Source: Plantago ovata (Eukaryota > Streptophyta > Magnoliopsida > Lamiales > Plantaginaceae). From it: 64,000 bases of DNA. Shown in pieces: positions 11,161 through 22,745 of this stretch. Each line of letters begins with the position of its first letter. Within the stretch, counting starts at the first letter, position 1. Both the position numbers and the translations under genes were made by a program. The notes under the pieces are model-generated. The model ran no database searches and had not been told where the DNA came from. It worked only from the letters and a program-made list of their open reading frames with translations. The stretch is from contig CM051457.1 of NCBI GenBank assembly GCA_028274465.1, positions 31,717,313-31,781,312 on the forward strand. Reading direction: 5' to 3'.

Positions 11161-13645
11161 CCCGTTGAAAGAGAGAGATAGAAGAAGATTAACAAAGATC
11201 GCTGGTCTCTTTCCAAGGATCTCTATTCTCCACAAACTTGAACAACTTCCACGCAGACCCCGAATTTGGAAACCATCTGACTTGAGTTAATTGATTTCTG
11301 TATATCTCTAGATCTCAGTGAAATCTACTTGTCTGATTTTCTTCATCATACTTTCACCCAATTTCAGCAAAGTTTGAGTTCCTCCAATTCTCTAGGTCTT
11401 CTTCACTTTCAATCAAACATACATCTTTGGCTTCAAGAATACTAAGAATGGATGGGGAAGGTATTTTGTTTCTTGGTTTCGTACATAATTCTTAGGATTT
11501 GTTGTACAGTATCATGTTTGTTTGCAGGCCGTAGGTATGTTGTCTTGCTTATAACTTACATATCCTATTTTGGCGTAGGACATAGGCAAAGAGAAAGCAT
11601 TATGGTTTTTTCTCTTATAACATACATATCCTACTATTTTGACTTGGTTATTTTTGGAATATGTGAACCTGTTATCTTTTGATCTTTAGCTATATATGGT
11701 GCAACTTTCTATTTATCTCGATCTAATGTATTAACTTCATGTTGCTGGATTAGACTTGAGAGTGTGTTACCTTGGAAATAATTATTTTCATTATTTTAGA
11801 TGTCAATGTTGCCTGCTTGGTGAAGTACAGCATCAATGGATCATGGATGCATTTCCACGAGCTTTCGCCATTAATGACATATGTTTTACTTGTCCTTATT
11901 GGAGAATGCTGTGTCCTTCAGTTTTGGAAATTGGAGAGACTAACCCAGCTTCACAATTCTCCAATAATTACGTGGGTTGCAATTGGGAATTTTAATGACT
12001 CCCCAAACACTCGAATCTTGAAGGTAAATTTTATGTAACGTGAACTCTGAGCTAAAAATGAATAGATTAATTTGGTTCTGGTAATTCTAATTCCATTTTT
12101 GAAAATTACTTCAGGTCTTGAGCTACACTCAGATTAATCCAGCTCCGTTTACTGTGGTTCGGTGCCAGTTGAGCTAAGAAACATTGGTGAGTTGTTATTC
12201 TAAATCCAATATAAGACAAATTCCTTCTATTCATGTGCTGCAAATCCCTGGTGAGTGAGTTGTGCCATATGTAGGCTTTAAGTAATACAAATGTTTTGTT
12301 ATGATGCATAGATCATGGATGGTTGATGCTATAAGTCCCAATTGAGCTTGAATGTTTGTTTGGTTAGAATATATTTCTGTGTTTGTATAGGATTTGTGAG
12401 AAAGGTTCGAGGATTGCGAGATTTAATTCTTCTGGTTTGTTGTTGAGGTGAGAATTGAAACCCTATTTTGGCTTTGTATAGTACTTTTTGATGCATTTTT
12501 TGTGGTGTTTGTACTGTTGTATTAGCATTCTGTGTAGTATTTGTTTTATTGTTTACGCCTTGTTGGACCTTTAGCCTGTCTGTTTGACTGTTTGGTGTTA
12601 TAGAATTGTGAGTACTTTTTACTCCAGCGGATATCTTTCTTAAAGTTTAAGTTTCGATTTCGTGATTCTAAACTATGTGTGTTAGTTTGGGGAAAGAAGA
12701 CTCGAGAATGATGATTTGTGTTCATTTAGTTCAATTAGGAAATGGTTTTCATGGACTCATCATGATCTTGTCTGTGTGAACATCATATACTGAGGGCTGT
12801 TTTTAAGTGTATCCTGAAAAAAAAGGGAGATTGTTCTGAGAGAATGCGCCATGTTTTTCTTATTAGTTATGACATTTGTTTGACCAGTTACCGTCTGTGA
12901 AGTGCTTTACGTTGATGATGGGATTCTATTGTGTTTGTTGTTTGGTAGTCCTTTAGTCCAGCAATCACTTGAGAGTATGATTTTTATGCATTTTTGGAAA
13001 TTAAAATGACTACCAGACTAGATTATGAGCAAATTGAAATTATTGAGGAAATACTGTATATTATTGTAAAAACCCGCAAGATCATATTGGCTGCAACAAG
13101 ACCTGTTTACATGCCCCCCCCCCCCTTTTTAAATAATTAATTTTTAGGAATCTTCACCGTTCAGAATATATTTGATTTTCTAGATACTTTCGGCTGTGTT
13201 ATTTCTTTTCTAGCCAAATTATTCTCCTAAAAACCCCACTCTATTCACTTTTCATTTTAGTCAATGATTAGGGGCATATATGAGTTATTATAGCATTTTT
13301 AAGGGGGGGGGGGACCTTCATTAATTTGTATGCAAACGGCTAAAAATGTAAAGACAATACGAGGGGTAATCATCTTTTATAACCCTTATCCTTTGAAACT
13401 TCTTTCTTTTTCATTCATCTCTTGTGCAATTATTGTTTTACATTTTCTAATTGGGTTGATTTGCCTAATTATCCTTATTTGCAGTCATACCTTTACAAGC
13501 AAGCTTGGAAGTGTGTTTCCTATTCCATTGGCCTGTCAATAAGTTTATTTAGAGATCACTTCACATGTATCTTTTGAAAGTGCAAAATCTTAGATTCAGC
13601 GCTTGAAGAACTCAGTGATTATATCTAATTCTTCTTCTGCAATTG
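11161..13645 (+). other. 5' leader and leader intron of the TPS gene
   Basis: A pyrimidine-rich leader runs to a strong donor at 11460|11461 (GGGGAAG|GTATTT). A good acceptor (TTATTTGCAG) ends at 13484, leaving a last leader exon of about 13485-13645 before the ATG. The intron would be about 2.0 kb; long leader introns are usual in class II TPS genes. It contains a C12 run (13114-13125) and a G11 run (13303-13313). The last leader exon carries a short upstream reading frame, listed separately. Confidence 0.5.
13565..13606 (+). promoter_or_regulatory. upstream ORF in the TPS leader
   Basis: ATG at 13565 opens a 13-codon frame (MYLLKVQNLRFSA, stop 13604-13606) that ends 39 nt before the TPS start codon. 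It would be translated first if the inferred leader exon is correct, and could lower translation of the main frame. Conservation is unknown. Confidence 0.4.
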
Positions 13646-16600
13646 ATGTCGAGTGGAAATTTCCTTGGCTTGGGTTCTGGAGATTTTTTGGATGTTTCTC
13701 TGACTCCTAGAGGTCTTCCAAAGGTGATGACTCTTCCTGGAGTGATATCTGATAACATGGGTAGTGATGCCGATGCTGATTCCACCTCTACAGCTTGCCG
13801 AGAGCGCAAAATCCTGGTGGCAAACATGTTACCTTTGAATGCACAGAAAGATCATGGAACTGGCAAATGGTGCTTTAGTTTGGATGAGGATTCGCTCTAT
13901 TTACAGTTGAAGGATGGATTCCCACCTGAGACTGAGTTCTTATATGTCGGATCTCTCAAAGTTGAAATAGAAGCCAATGAGCAGGATGAAGTTGCGAAGA
14001 AGCTTCTTGATGAGTTCAACTGTGTACCTACTTTTCTGCCACCTGAGATCCAGCAAAAGTTTTATTATGGCTTTTGTAAGCAACAAATTTGGCCTCTCTT
14101 TCATTACATGTTGCCTTTGTGTCGCGATCATGGAGAACGGTTCGACAGGCAGATGTGGCAGGCCTATGTGTCTGCAAATAAGATTTTTGCTGACAAAGTA
14201 ATGGAAGTAGCGAATCCAGAGGACGATTTTATTTGGATTCATGATTACCACCTTATGGTGCTACCTACCTTTTTGAGGAAGCGCTATAACCGAGTCAAGC
14301 TTGGGTTTTTCCTTCACAGCTCATCGGAGATATATAGAACTCTCGCTGTTAGAGATGAGATCCTGAAAGGATTGCTGAACTGTGACCTAGTAGGTTTTCA
14401 TACATTTGACTATGCCCGCCATTTCCTGTCATGCTGTGGTAGAATGCTAGGCCTGGACTACGAATCCAAGAGAGGGCATATCGGACTTGAGTATTTTGGT
14501 CGCACAGTGTACATTAAAATTCTTCCCGTCGGTATTCACATGGGTAGACTAGAATCGGTGTTGAATCAGCAATTGGCATGCGAAAAAGTTAAAGAGATTA
14601 GAGAACAATTCAAGGACAAAACGATGATTCTTGGCATCGATGACATGGACATATTCAAAAGGTATTAGTCTGAAGATGTTAGCTTTTGAACGGCTCTTAG
14701 AGCAGCATAGGGATTATCGAGGAAAGCTGGTGTTGGTTGAAATTGTGAATCCTGCTAGAAGCTCTGGGAAAGATGTCCAGGAAGCAAAAAGAGAAACATA
14801 CTCAGCTGTGGAAAGAATTAATGAGGTTTATGGTTCTCCTGGTTATGCTCCCATAATATTGATTGATCGACATGCTCCTCGGTACGAGAAGTGTGCATAT
14901 TATGCTCTTGCAGAATGTTGCGTAGTTAATGCAGTGAGAGATGGGATGAATTTGGTCCCGTACAAGTATATAGTGTGCAGACAGGGTTCTCCACTTATGG
15001 ACGAAGCTATGGATATGAAATCTGATTCTCCAAGAACTGGCATGCTTGTGGTTTCGGAGTTCATTGGTTGCTCTCCTTCATTAAGCGGGGCAATTAGAGT
15101 GAACCCGTGGGATATTGACTTTGTTGCTGAGGCCATCAATTCGGCTATCACCATGCCTGATACAGAAAAGCAACTAAGGCAAGAGAAACACTACCGTTAT
15201 GTTAGTTCTCATGATGTAGCGTATTGGGCTCGCAGCTTCATGCAGGACCTGGAGAGAGCTTGTAAGGACCACTATGACAAACACTGTTGGGGCATCGGGC
15301 TGGGCTTAGGTTTTAGAGTTCTGTCACTTTCTCCAAGTTTCCGTAAGTTGTCTGTTGATCACATTGTCTCGGTGTATAGGAGAACAAGCAAAAGGGCTAT
15401 ATTTTTGGATTATGATGGTACTATTGTACCTCAATCCTCGCTTGTTAGATCCCCCAGCCGTGAAGTGGTGAGCGTGCTTGATGATCTGTGTAAAGATCCT
15501 AATAATACTGTATTTATTGTTAGTGGAAGAGGGAAGAAGTCGCTGAGTGATTGGCTTGCTCCTTGTACACAATTGGGACTGGCAGCTGAGCATGGATACT
15601 TCATAAGGTATTTGAATGCATATTTACATATCGAGCTTTCTTTAGTTTTAAGCTGTTAAAAGTACCAATAATTTTCAAATACATGTCAGGGATTCCCTTC
15701 CTGCTAAGAGGAACATTTAATCTGTTTCGTTGCATTGTGCCATTATGGTTGTGATGTTTTGGACAATGTTGGTCTTGTAGTAAACTTAGTGATTAGTAAA
15801 CAATCCATGCTGCATGGTTTACGTTGGTAGTAGACGTAAGTGTGTGACGAATATGAATGTCCAGCTTTATGTTTTCCTCATTTCAATTTTCTCACACACA
15901 GAGTTTTTTAGCATAATGTGATCATCCTGATGTCTCTTTTATTTCAGGTGGAACAAGACCTCTGACTGGGAACCATTGGCTGTTGATCTTGATTGGAAAG
16001 ATATTGTTGAACCTATTATGAAACAGTATACTGAATCAACTGATGGGTCTTGTATGGAATTTAAAGATAGTGCATTGGTGTGGCATCATCAAGATGCTGA
16101 CCCCGACTTTGGCTCATGCCAGGCCAAGGAGCTCTTAGACCATCTTGAAAATGTACTTGCAAATGAACCTGCAGTTGTTCGGAGGGGGCATCACATTGTA
16201 GAAGTAAAACCGCAAGTATGATCCCTCTCTCTCTCTCTCTGACACACGCACACCAGCAAAAATAAAGTTACCCCCTTACCATCCCTTGAGTATTTGCCCA
16301 ATTAAGACCTGAGCCTTCTAAAACATTAGATCTATGCATGCCTCTGTACAAGGGGTGTAATGTTTTTCATGGTGGGTGCCGTACATAACTGAAAAATCTA
16401 AAATTGGTGGGTTATTTTTTTTTTTTTTTGTGGTGGGTGGATGTAAATATCAGGGACCATGGTTCTCGTTATAAATGAACTCCACTGAGGAATCTGTCTG
16501 TAGATTTGTTTGCTGAAGCATCTTAATGTTTATGTGTTTAGGGAGTGACCAAGGGGTTGGTTGCGGAGAAAGTTCTCTCGATGATGGTCAGTAATGACAA

Positions 16601-16865
16601 AGCACCAGATTTTGTGATGTGTATTGGTGATGATAGATCAGACGAAGATATGTTTGAGAGCATATTGAGCACAGTCAATAGCACATCCCTTCCTGCAGTC
16701 CCGGAGATCTTTGCTTGCACTGTTGGGCAAAAACCAAGCAAGGCTAAATACTATCTTGACGATAGTGCTGATGTTGTCAGACTGCTTCGTGGTCTTGCGT
16801 ATGCCTCAGACCCCAAGTCTCGGCCTAGCGAGCAATCCCAAGTAGCATTTGATAGCATCCTCTGA
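13646..16865 (+). pseudogene. TPS: class II trehalose-6-phosphate synthase/phosphatase-like gene, frameshifted as sequenced
   Basis: Exons are 13646-15607, 15948-16215 and 16542-16865, all GT-AG. The N-terminal GT20 glucosyltransferase-like domain and C-terminal HAD phosphatase-like domain (LDYDGT, then GDDRSDEDMFE) give the class II layout of TPS5-TPS11. The N-terminus most resembles the TPS8/9/10 group. Class II proteins usually lack measurable synthase activity and are regulators in sugar signalling. Two lesions are visible. A run of four A at 14657-14660, where three keep the frame, shifts the frame after DDMDIFK and gives a stop at 14666-14668. The usual HSPFPSSE motif reads HSSSE at residues 224-228, an exact loss of three residues. 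Without the extra base the exons sum to 2553 nt (850 residues), the normal family length. Either this is a recent pseudogene or the extra A is a sequencing error; the PFP loss remains either way. Confidence 0.85.
16226..16240. repeat. CT microsatellite in TPS intron 2
   Basis: A short run of CT dinucleotides lies just after the donor of the second TPS intron. Confidence 0.7.
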
Positions 16866-17802
16866 GGAAATTCGAACACCCGTGAAGCTGTACGTAACTT
16901 GCACCATAGCATCTTGCATGATTTTTATTGCCCAGAATCCCCTGTTTCAAGAATTTTGTAACAGAACTATTTCGTTCCAAAGTTTCTGAATTTCAAAAGA
17001 AAGGGGTATTGATGCACGGTTCCTGAAAACACAGGCATTTCGAGCAACGAAAATAACACGAAAATTCAGTGAAGATCCCACATAACAGAGGTTATTGCTG
17101 TTACTCCCTCTGACACGTTTGTATAAATTACTCTGATAATGGATGTTAATGCCAGAATGTAGGGGCTTCGCGGGTGAGTTGTGCAAATGTTTAGTGTAGA
17201 ACTAACTCTTGTGTTTTGAAGTGTGTATCCGCCTTAAGTTTATGAGGTGCTGTATTTCGTTTGTGCAGTTTACATTTGAGTTTTCAATTCTAATTCCTGT
17301 TAGATTCTTAATAACTCATTATCGCCCCCTCCAAGAAGCTTTAATTGGTATTGGTTGGTGAGATGCGAACTTCTTAGTAACCGTCTATGAATGGGTGAAG
17401 CAGTTTGCGGGTATGAGTGTCTCCTAGGTAGACGATCCTGAAACAAGATGTTATATTGTTATCCATTCGTTTTCATTTCTTGCTGGATTTTACAAGTGTT
17501 ATATTCATGATACTCGAATTCAAAACCTGCCACTTAACCAAGTGGCTTGGGTTTCTTTCCCGGTAATGCCAGTTACTTTATGGTTGGTTGACTATGCACC
17601 AGGAATGAGCTATTACTACTGAATCATTGCGATGCACCTTTTCATTCACATGCACCTTTTCATTCACGACTTTTCAAATTAAACAGGGAGGGTTCACAGC
17701 GTTTTAGTATTTGAATCAACCACTATTTAACCAAATACTGTAAAACAAAATAACAAAAATAGAAACAATATAGATCGGTTCACATCCTTAAAGCACCACC
17801 AC
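16866..17802. other. TPS 3' UTR and intergenic region
   Basis: The TPS 3' untranslated region probably runs to about 17.3 kb. No coding sequence is seen beyond it. A weak tRNA-box-like stretch near 17520-17570 (minus strand) is too poor to call. Confidence 0.5.
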
Positions 17803-18337
17803 CAGGGCCGTGTCGGAGATTTCGGAGGTCCTGTGCAAAATTTTATCTATGAGGACTTTAAGAAAATAAAACAATATCATTACGATTGTTATTTTTATTC
17901 TCTAATATGTTTTTATCCTACAATATCCTTCCATCCCATCATTTTTTTTTATATATTTTTCATCTTGATATGTCACACTCAAATTGTTATGTTTGAACTA
18001 GCTCACAATCTTATTTGTACGTTCTTTATTGTGAACCTCACTTCAATTATTCACTCTTTTGTCATCATGAATCCTACATCACATTTAAGAATAAAATAGC
18101 ACAATCAAACAAATTATATTATACATTTTCTTAAAAAAATGGTGAAAAAACAAACGTATAGTATTAATCGGGACGATAGGATTGTTTGGATTGATATTTC
18201 ATGTTATTTAATATAAAAATCATGTTTTTTTGAATTCAAAACATATGTATTAGGTTAATGGATCATAAATTAGAGGCCCCAAAAAATTGGAGGCCCTGTT
18301 CGGTCGGGCTCACTGCACACCCTTATAGACGGCCCTG
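17803..18337. mobile_element. non-autonomous hAT transposon
   Basis: The element is 535 bp. Its ends are inverted copies of CAGGGCCGT, and it is flanked by the 8-bp duplication ACCACCAC (17795-17802 and 18338-18345), the target-site length of the hAT superfamily. Sub-terminal GGAGGTCCTGT and GGAGGCCCTGT are also shared. The interior is AT-rich with no transposase. Because the flank is itself a simple ACC repeat, the duplication alone would be weak, but terminal repeats and duplication together are good evidence. Confidence 0.75.
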
Positions 18338-18345
18338 ACCACCAC

Positions 18346-18602
18346 CGTCGTCGGATCGTACAATTCTTCTCCGCCTGACCTGAAACAGGCTTGCTGTCGA
18401 CCGAATCGTACCCAGCCCAATCATCCTAATCGAAATTGGCCTCCCCATCGGTGTTATCATCACCATCATCATCGAAAAAGTAGCTCTGGTTTAAATCTTC
18501 GCCCGACGCGAAGTCGTCTGAGTGAAGGAAAATATACACATGATCTATTGTAATTGCCAATTTCTTCAATGGATCAGGCAAATTTGTGTGGTTTGGGCAG
18601 AG
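18346..18602 (-). pseudogene. unrecognised degenerate coding fragment
   Basis: On the minus strand a frame is open for 58 codons (18602-18429) with protein-like composition: SDDFASGEDLNQSYFF, then an acidic DDDGDDNTDGE stretch. It meets a single TAG at 18428-18426 and stays open in the same frame (DDWAGYDSVDSKPVSG) to the edge of the hAT element. I do not recognise the protein. It looks like part of a decayed gene into which the hAT element inserted. There is no start codon or intron evidence. Confidence 0.3.
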
Positions 18603-19157
18603 TTAGGGTTTTATGTAGAGACCGAGAGAATATAAATTTTGAGTCTTCGCCCGACGCAGCATCAGCCTGGCCAATTTATGTTTATTACATATTTTACTCA
18701 AATATTTTAAATTTTATTTAAGTAACATTATTTAATATGAAATAAACCCACATATCTTATCTAAATTGTAAATTGCTCCCAAATAACTTTGATAAAAAAC
18801 GGAAGCGTAAGGATACGATAATAACTCTAACACCGTAGAATTGCAAGAGATAAACCTACTAGAATACACTTGTACATGGCAAAACTACCATTGAAACGAA
18901 GCTAAAGCTTCAACGCCAAAAGGCAATGACAATACGTTTGTTTTCTGATAATTTGGAATAATAATAAAATCTAACCTAGACGACTCTTTAAATATAATCG
19001 AAACCCTAGCAAGGATCTAAAAACAATAAACCAAAAGATAACTTTAATAAATATAAAATAAAGACGCCAAAACAATAATATAGCAATTAGGCCCGATGGC
19101 TAATTCTTGTTCTCCATCAAACTTCTTTTTTTTTATTCTTCTTCTTCTTTAACAAAT

Positions 19158-19187
19158 CTACCAGATTTCGGTACGGAAATCTGGTAG
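19158..19187. repeat. perfect 12-bp inverted repeat (hairpin)
   Basis: CTACCAGATTTC and its exact complement flank a 6-nt loop (GGTACG). It stands at the left edge of the AGCT array at 19.2 kb. Confidence 0.7.
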
Positions 19188-19189
19188 CC

Positions 19190-19310
19190 GGCAGCAGCTC
19201 CAGAGCTCCGATGGATTGGAGCTCTATAACCGAGCTCCATACGGCTCTAGTCGTATGAGCTCCGATGGAGCAATATCCAAGCTATGATGGAGCTCAGAGC
19301 TCTGATGGAT
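19190..19310. repeat. AGCT-core palindromic array, locus A
   Basis: Eight AGCT tetramers lie in about 120 bp, mostly within GAGCTCC or GGAGCTC contexts such as GAGCTCCGATGGAGC. Chance would give fewer than one. A purine/A-rich tract follows (about 19322-19375), then an ATAAGG...GTTTGGCC stretch, an order also seen at locus B. Confidence 0.7.
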
Positions 19311-20466
19311 TTCGGTCACCTCTAAACAAAACAAGAATAAAAAATTGGAGAAGAAAGAAAAAAAATGATTAAATTGCAAATAAGGAGTAAGGGCGTGTTT
19401 GGCCAAATGATAAGGAGCAGTTCAAATAAACTGGCCAGTTCTAGCTGCTTATTTTAGGACCAGATGTAATTCTTTTTATAACGAGAGAACATTTGTAAAG
19501 AGGACTCATAAGGAGGGTGGTGCATGCCCTAAATTCAATCGATAAAATTGTAAAATAAGACATAAAACAATAAAAGTAATATGCAAGAGAACACAATAAA
19601 ATAGAATGAACTAGATTGTAATGTAACAAAATATTTATTAATTTATCCATTTTGACTTTTTGATGTCTAAGGTTTTTAACTATATAAATGATTCTTAAAC
19701 TATTATAATAAAATTTAACGAAATTAAATTTTTGATAATTCAGGATTTATATTTTTATGATAATTTCATTAAATATTTTTGTTATAATTTATGATTAATG
19801 TGTAGTTAAAGTAAAAAATTGTTGACTAAAAAGATTAAATAATAATTTAAAATCTGATATAGAGAGAGTATATATATAATTTTCTCTTGTGATGTCCGTG
19901 ACTGGTTATTTGGTCTGTTTATGTTAGTTCTAATGTGCGCCTCTTACTGCAGCAAGGGTCGCGCGTCTGCCTTCCACGGAATAAAAAATTCCTCCATTAC
20001 TCGTACTCGTTTTTTTTTTTTTTTTTCTCCTCGGCCGGCCGTTGAATATATGAATAAAGTATTTTTATGTTTTGAAACAATAGAAAACAAATAAAATTGG
20101 GAGTGCGAACCTCCAAGTTGACATCACAATATCATATGTATGCACGTTCCGTGTTAGTTAAGTGTGTGAGGAGTGTTCACATTGCGGACAGCTTGGATCT
20201 TATGAATCCTTTTATATTTTATGAGTGAATAATATCAAGTGTAAACTTTTGTCACATGGTACTTTCCTTATTGGTTGCTGTAACCAGGTAAACTTTTGTC
20301 ACATGCAATACATTTGTTACTACTAATTAGTATATAATAATATAATTAAATGGTGGATCTATGTCTACAAATTAGTGCATAGTTGGTTATTGGAGTAGCT
20401 CTATAGCTAGCCACACACAACAAAGCAAGAACCAAACCATTGAGCTTAATTGCTAGCTAGCTAGAG

Positions 20467-21870
20467 ATGGATAACCGCCTCCCATCACCAGATCTTGAAG
20501 AGATTGATCAGGATGAACCTTTCACCCCCATCACTACAGAAAGCCATTATCACAAAAGGCCTCCTCCATTTAAAATACCACGAGTGGACCCTCGGTTCCG
20601 CAAGGAAGAGGTCCGTCCCGACACATACGATCCGATTTTTATATCACTGGGGCCTTACCACCATGGCAAACCAGAGCTCCGCCATGGAGAAACCTTAAAG
20701 TGCTTGTGCATGGACTGGTTCATTTCAGGCAGTAGGTGTAAGGACAAATTCTTCTTCTACGGCAAGATTCTGGAGTGTATTGATGAGATAAGAGATTGTT
20801 ACGAGGAGGAAGTCATCCAAGAATACGATGACCAGGCATTGGCTTTCATGATCCTTCATGATGCTTGTGTAATATTCATTATGTTACGGTACGTACATTT
20901 GTGGAGTAATGGTATTGTATCATCATCAGCTGTGATGAACATGAGTGTAGTGGATTACAATTCAGTCCGACGTGACATGCTGCTGCTTGAAAATCAGATT
21001 CCTTTGTGGATCATCAAGTTCCTGGCATGTTTACATATACAGTCCGACCAAGGACAACGCATGTGGGACGAAATGCTTGCCAGTTTCCTTGCGTTTTCTG
21101 TTCCAGGGGTTGATGTGAACCCAGCAAAATCTCCATGGGCAGGAGAAGAAAAATATGAGCCTGCCCATCTCTTGGATGCAATAGGATGTTACAAAGTAAA
21201 ACCAATAGTGGCTCATTATTTACTCTATAAAGATTCTCACCTAAACATTGTAGATCATGATGATGTTATTGCAACAGAGCTTCACAGACGTCAGAACTAT
21301 CAATTTCGGTCCACCACAAATCTCAGATCAAAGGGCATTCAGGTCAGTGCGAGTAACTCAGACAAACAAGACACAGAATCTATTAGTTTCATTTCTCATT
21401 TTATGCATGGACGCCTGCACATACCCTGCCTGGTAATGGGAAAAGCTTTCTTCATATTGTACTCCAACCTTATCGCATACGATCTGTCCCCAAGCTGCGG
21501 TTTATTTGTTACAAATCCTTGTTTATTCACTAGCTATGTTAACTTCATAAAGTCACTAATCGAGAGCCCCAACGATGCAAAAATTCTGAGAGAGGACGGC
21601 GTACTATTCTCCGGGTTTATAGGAAGTGATGATGAAGTGGTGAAGGCGATCAAAGACTTGAACACTCTGGGAGTAGAAAACTCTGATATATTCTCGGAAT
21701 TGAAAACGAGCATAAACGAGCATTGCAGCAGCAAGAGGAAGACATGGCTGGCTGATCTCATTCACACCTACTTTGCTAGCCCATGGACTTTTGTTGGTTT
21801 CTTTGCCGCATTTGGCCTTTTCGTTTTAACTTTTCTCCAAACCTTTTTCACTATCCATCCAGCAAACTAA
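20467..21870 (+). CDS. UPF0481 / DUF247 family protein
   Basis: An intact single-exon frame of 467 residues, typical of this plant-specific family. Diagnostic features are PDTYDPIFISLGPYHHG (about 51-67), the DMLLLENQIPLWI block (about 170-182), and a C-terminal transmembrane segment (about 438-460, WTFVGFFAAFGLFVLTFLQ). No N-terminal signal is seen, so a tail-anchored topology is likely. The biochemical role of the family is unknown; some grass members are pollen-side self-incompatibility determinants, but nothing here suggests that role for this copy. The ATG at 20467 is the first in the frame and follows an AT-rich leader. The gene lies between transposon-rich stretches and looks undamaged. 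Confidence 0.9.
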   Translation: MDNRLPSPDLEEIDQDEPFTPITTESHYHKRPPPFKIPRVDPRFRKEEVRPDTYDPIFISLGPYHHGKPELRHGETLKCLCMDWFISGSRCKDKFFFYGKILECIDEIRDCYEEEVIQEYDDQALAFMILHDACVIFIMLRYVHLWSNGIVSSSAVMNMSVVDYNSVRRDMLLLENQIPLWIIKFLACLHIQSDQGQRMWDEMLASFLAFSVPGVDVNPAKSPWAGEEKYEPAHLLDAIGCYKVKPIVAHYLLYKDSHLNIVDHDDVIATELHRRQNYQFRSTTNLRSKGIQVSASNSDKQDTESISFISHFMHGRLHIPCLVMGKAFFILYSNLIAYDLSPSCGLFVTNPCLFTSYVNFIKSLIESPNDAKILREDGVLFSGFIGSDDEVVKAIKDLNTLGVENSDIFSELKTSINEHCSSKRKTWLADLIHTYFASPWTFVGFFAAFGLFVLTFLQTFFTIHPAN

Positions 21871-22180
21871 ATTTCATTAATTCGCCCCGCCGCATCATTT
21901 TAATTATTAATTTTTACAAATTTCTATCTCTACATTGAATTCTTCAATTGCTTCATATGTCACGACTCATGTGCACTTGGCCACTTGTCTTGTTTTATTG
22001 ACTAAATAAAAGCTCCCGCATCTTAATGCTTGTAGGCACATGTATGTACAGTTGTCAAATGTTTGTCATTACTTTAGTTTGTTTCCATCCAGAGTCGTAA
22101 AAAATTGGAATGATTTGTATTTTACCCTATTTTACCCGTTGTCGTTGTTGTTTTTACTTTTTATAAAGAAAAATATTATA
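21871..22180. other. 3' flank of the DUF247 gene
   Basis: Probable 3' untranslated region and spacer. Nothing else is seen. Confidence 0.5.
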
Positions 22181-22437
22181 CTTTCTCCGGAAATTTAATA
22201 GTTTTACATTTTGTTTTTGTTGATTTTTTTATGTCCGATTTGACCTCAAATTAATCATAAATTGATTACGAAAAACTTAATTTTAAAAGTTATATTATAC
22301 AAATATAAGAAGTATACTTTCATAATATAATTTTTAAAATTATTTTTTTCACAACGAGCTATTATTAATTTGAGGTCAAACCGGACATCGAAAAGTTAAC
22401 AAAAATAAAATGTAAAGTATAAAGTTTCCGAAGAAAG
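22181..22437. mobile_element. Stowaway-type MITE
   Basis: A 257-bp element with imperfect terminal inverted repeats of about 75 bp (CTTTCTCCGGAAA at the left; complement of TTTCCGAAGAAAG at the right) and a TA on both sides. It has no coding sequence. Confidence 0.75.
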
Positions 22438-22745
22438 TAATTAAAAATTAATTTATGGAATATAGTGGATTACGGAGCATCTTCCAGTAAATCTATGTGT
22501 ATAAATTGTTGGCGACTTCAGCTGTTTTCTTGTTGACTGTTAGGTGGTAAAACTTAACACCCAAGTTTGATAGAAATACATACTCCCGTCCTAAAATAGT
22601 TATACCACCGTTTTAACTTTTTACGATCAATAAAATTGAATTTGACTGTAAATTATTTTAAAACTATAATGATAAAATATTTAACAAAATCACATATAAA
22701 AAAATTAGGATAGAAAGTTTCATAATATAATTTGATAAATCCATA

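Larger units (their letters stand above)
18603..20466. other. intergenic region upstream of the DUF247 gene
   Basis: The stretch is AT-rich, with no supported gene. It contains a hairpin (19158-19187) and the first AGCT-core array (19190-19310), listed separately. The DUF247 promoter is presumably in the last few hundred bases. I see no TATA box that I would defend. Confidence 0.4.

Noticed and set aside
17520..17575. tRNA-like box A/box B on the minus strand
   Set aside because: The B box is poor and no cloverleaf can be drawn; too weak to call a tRNA or SINE.
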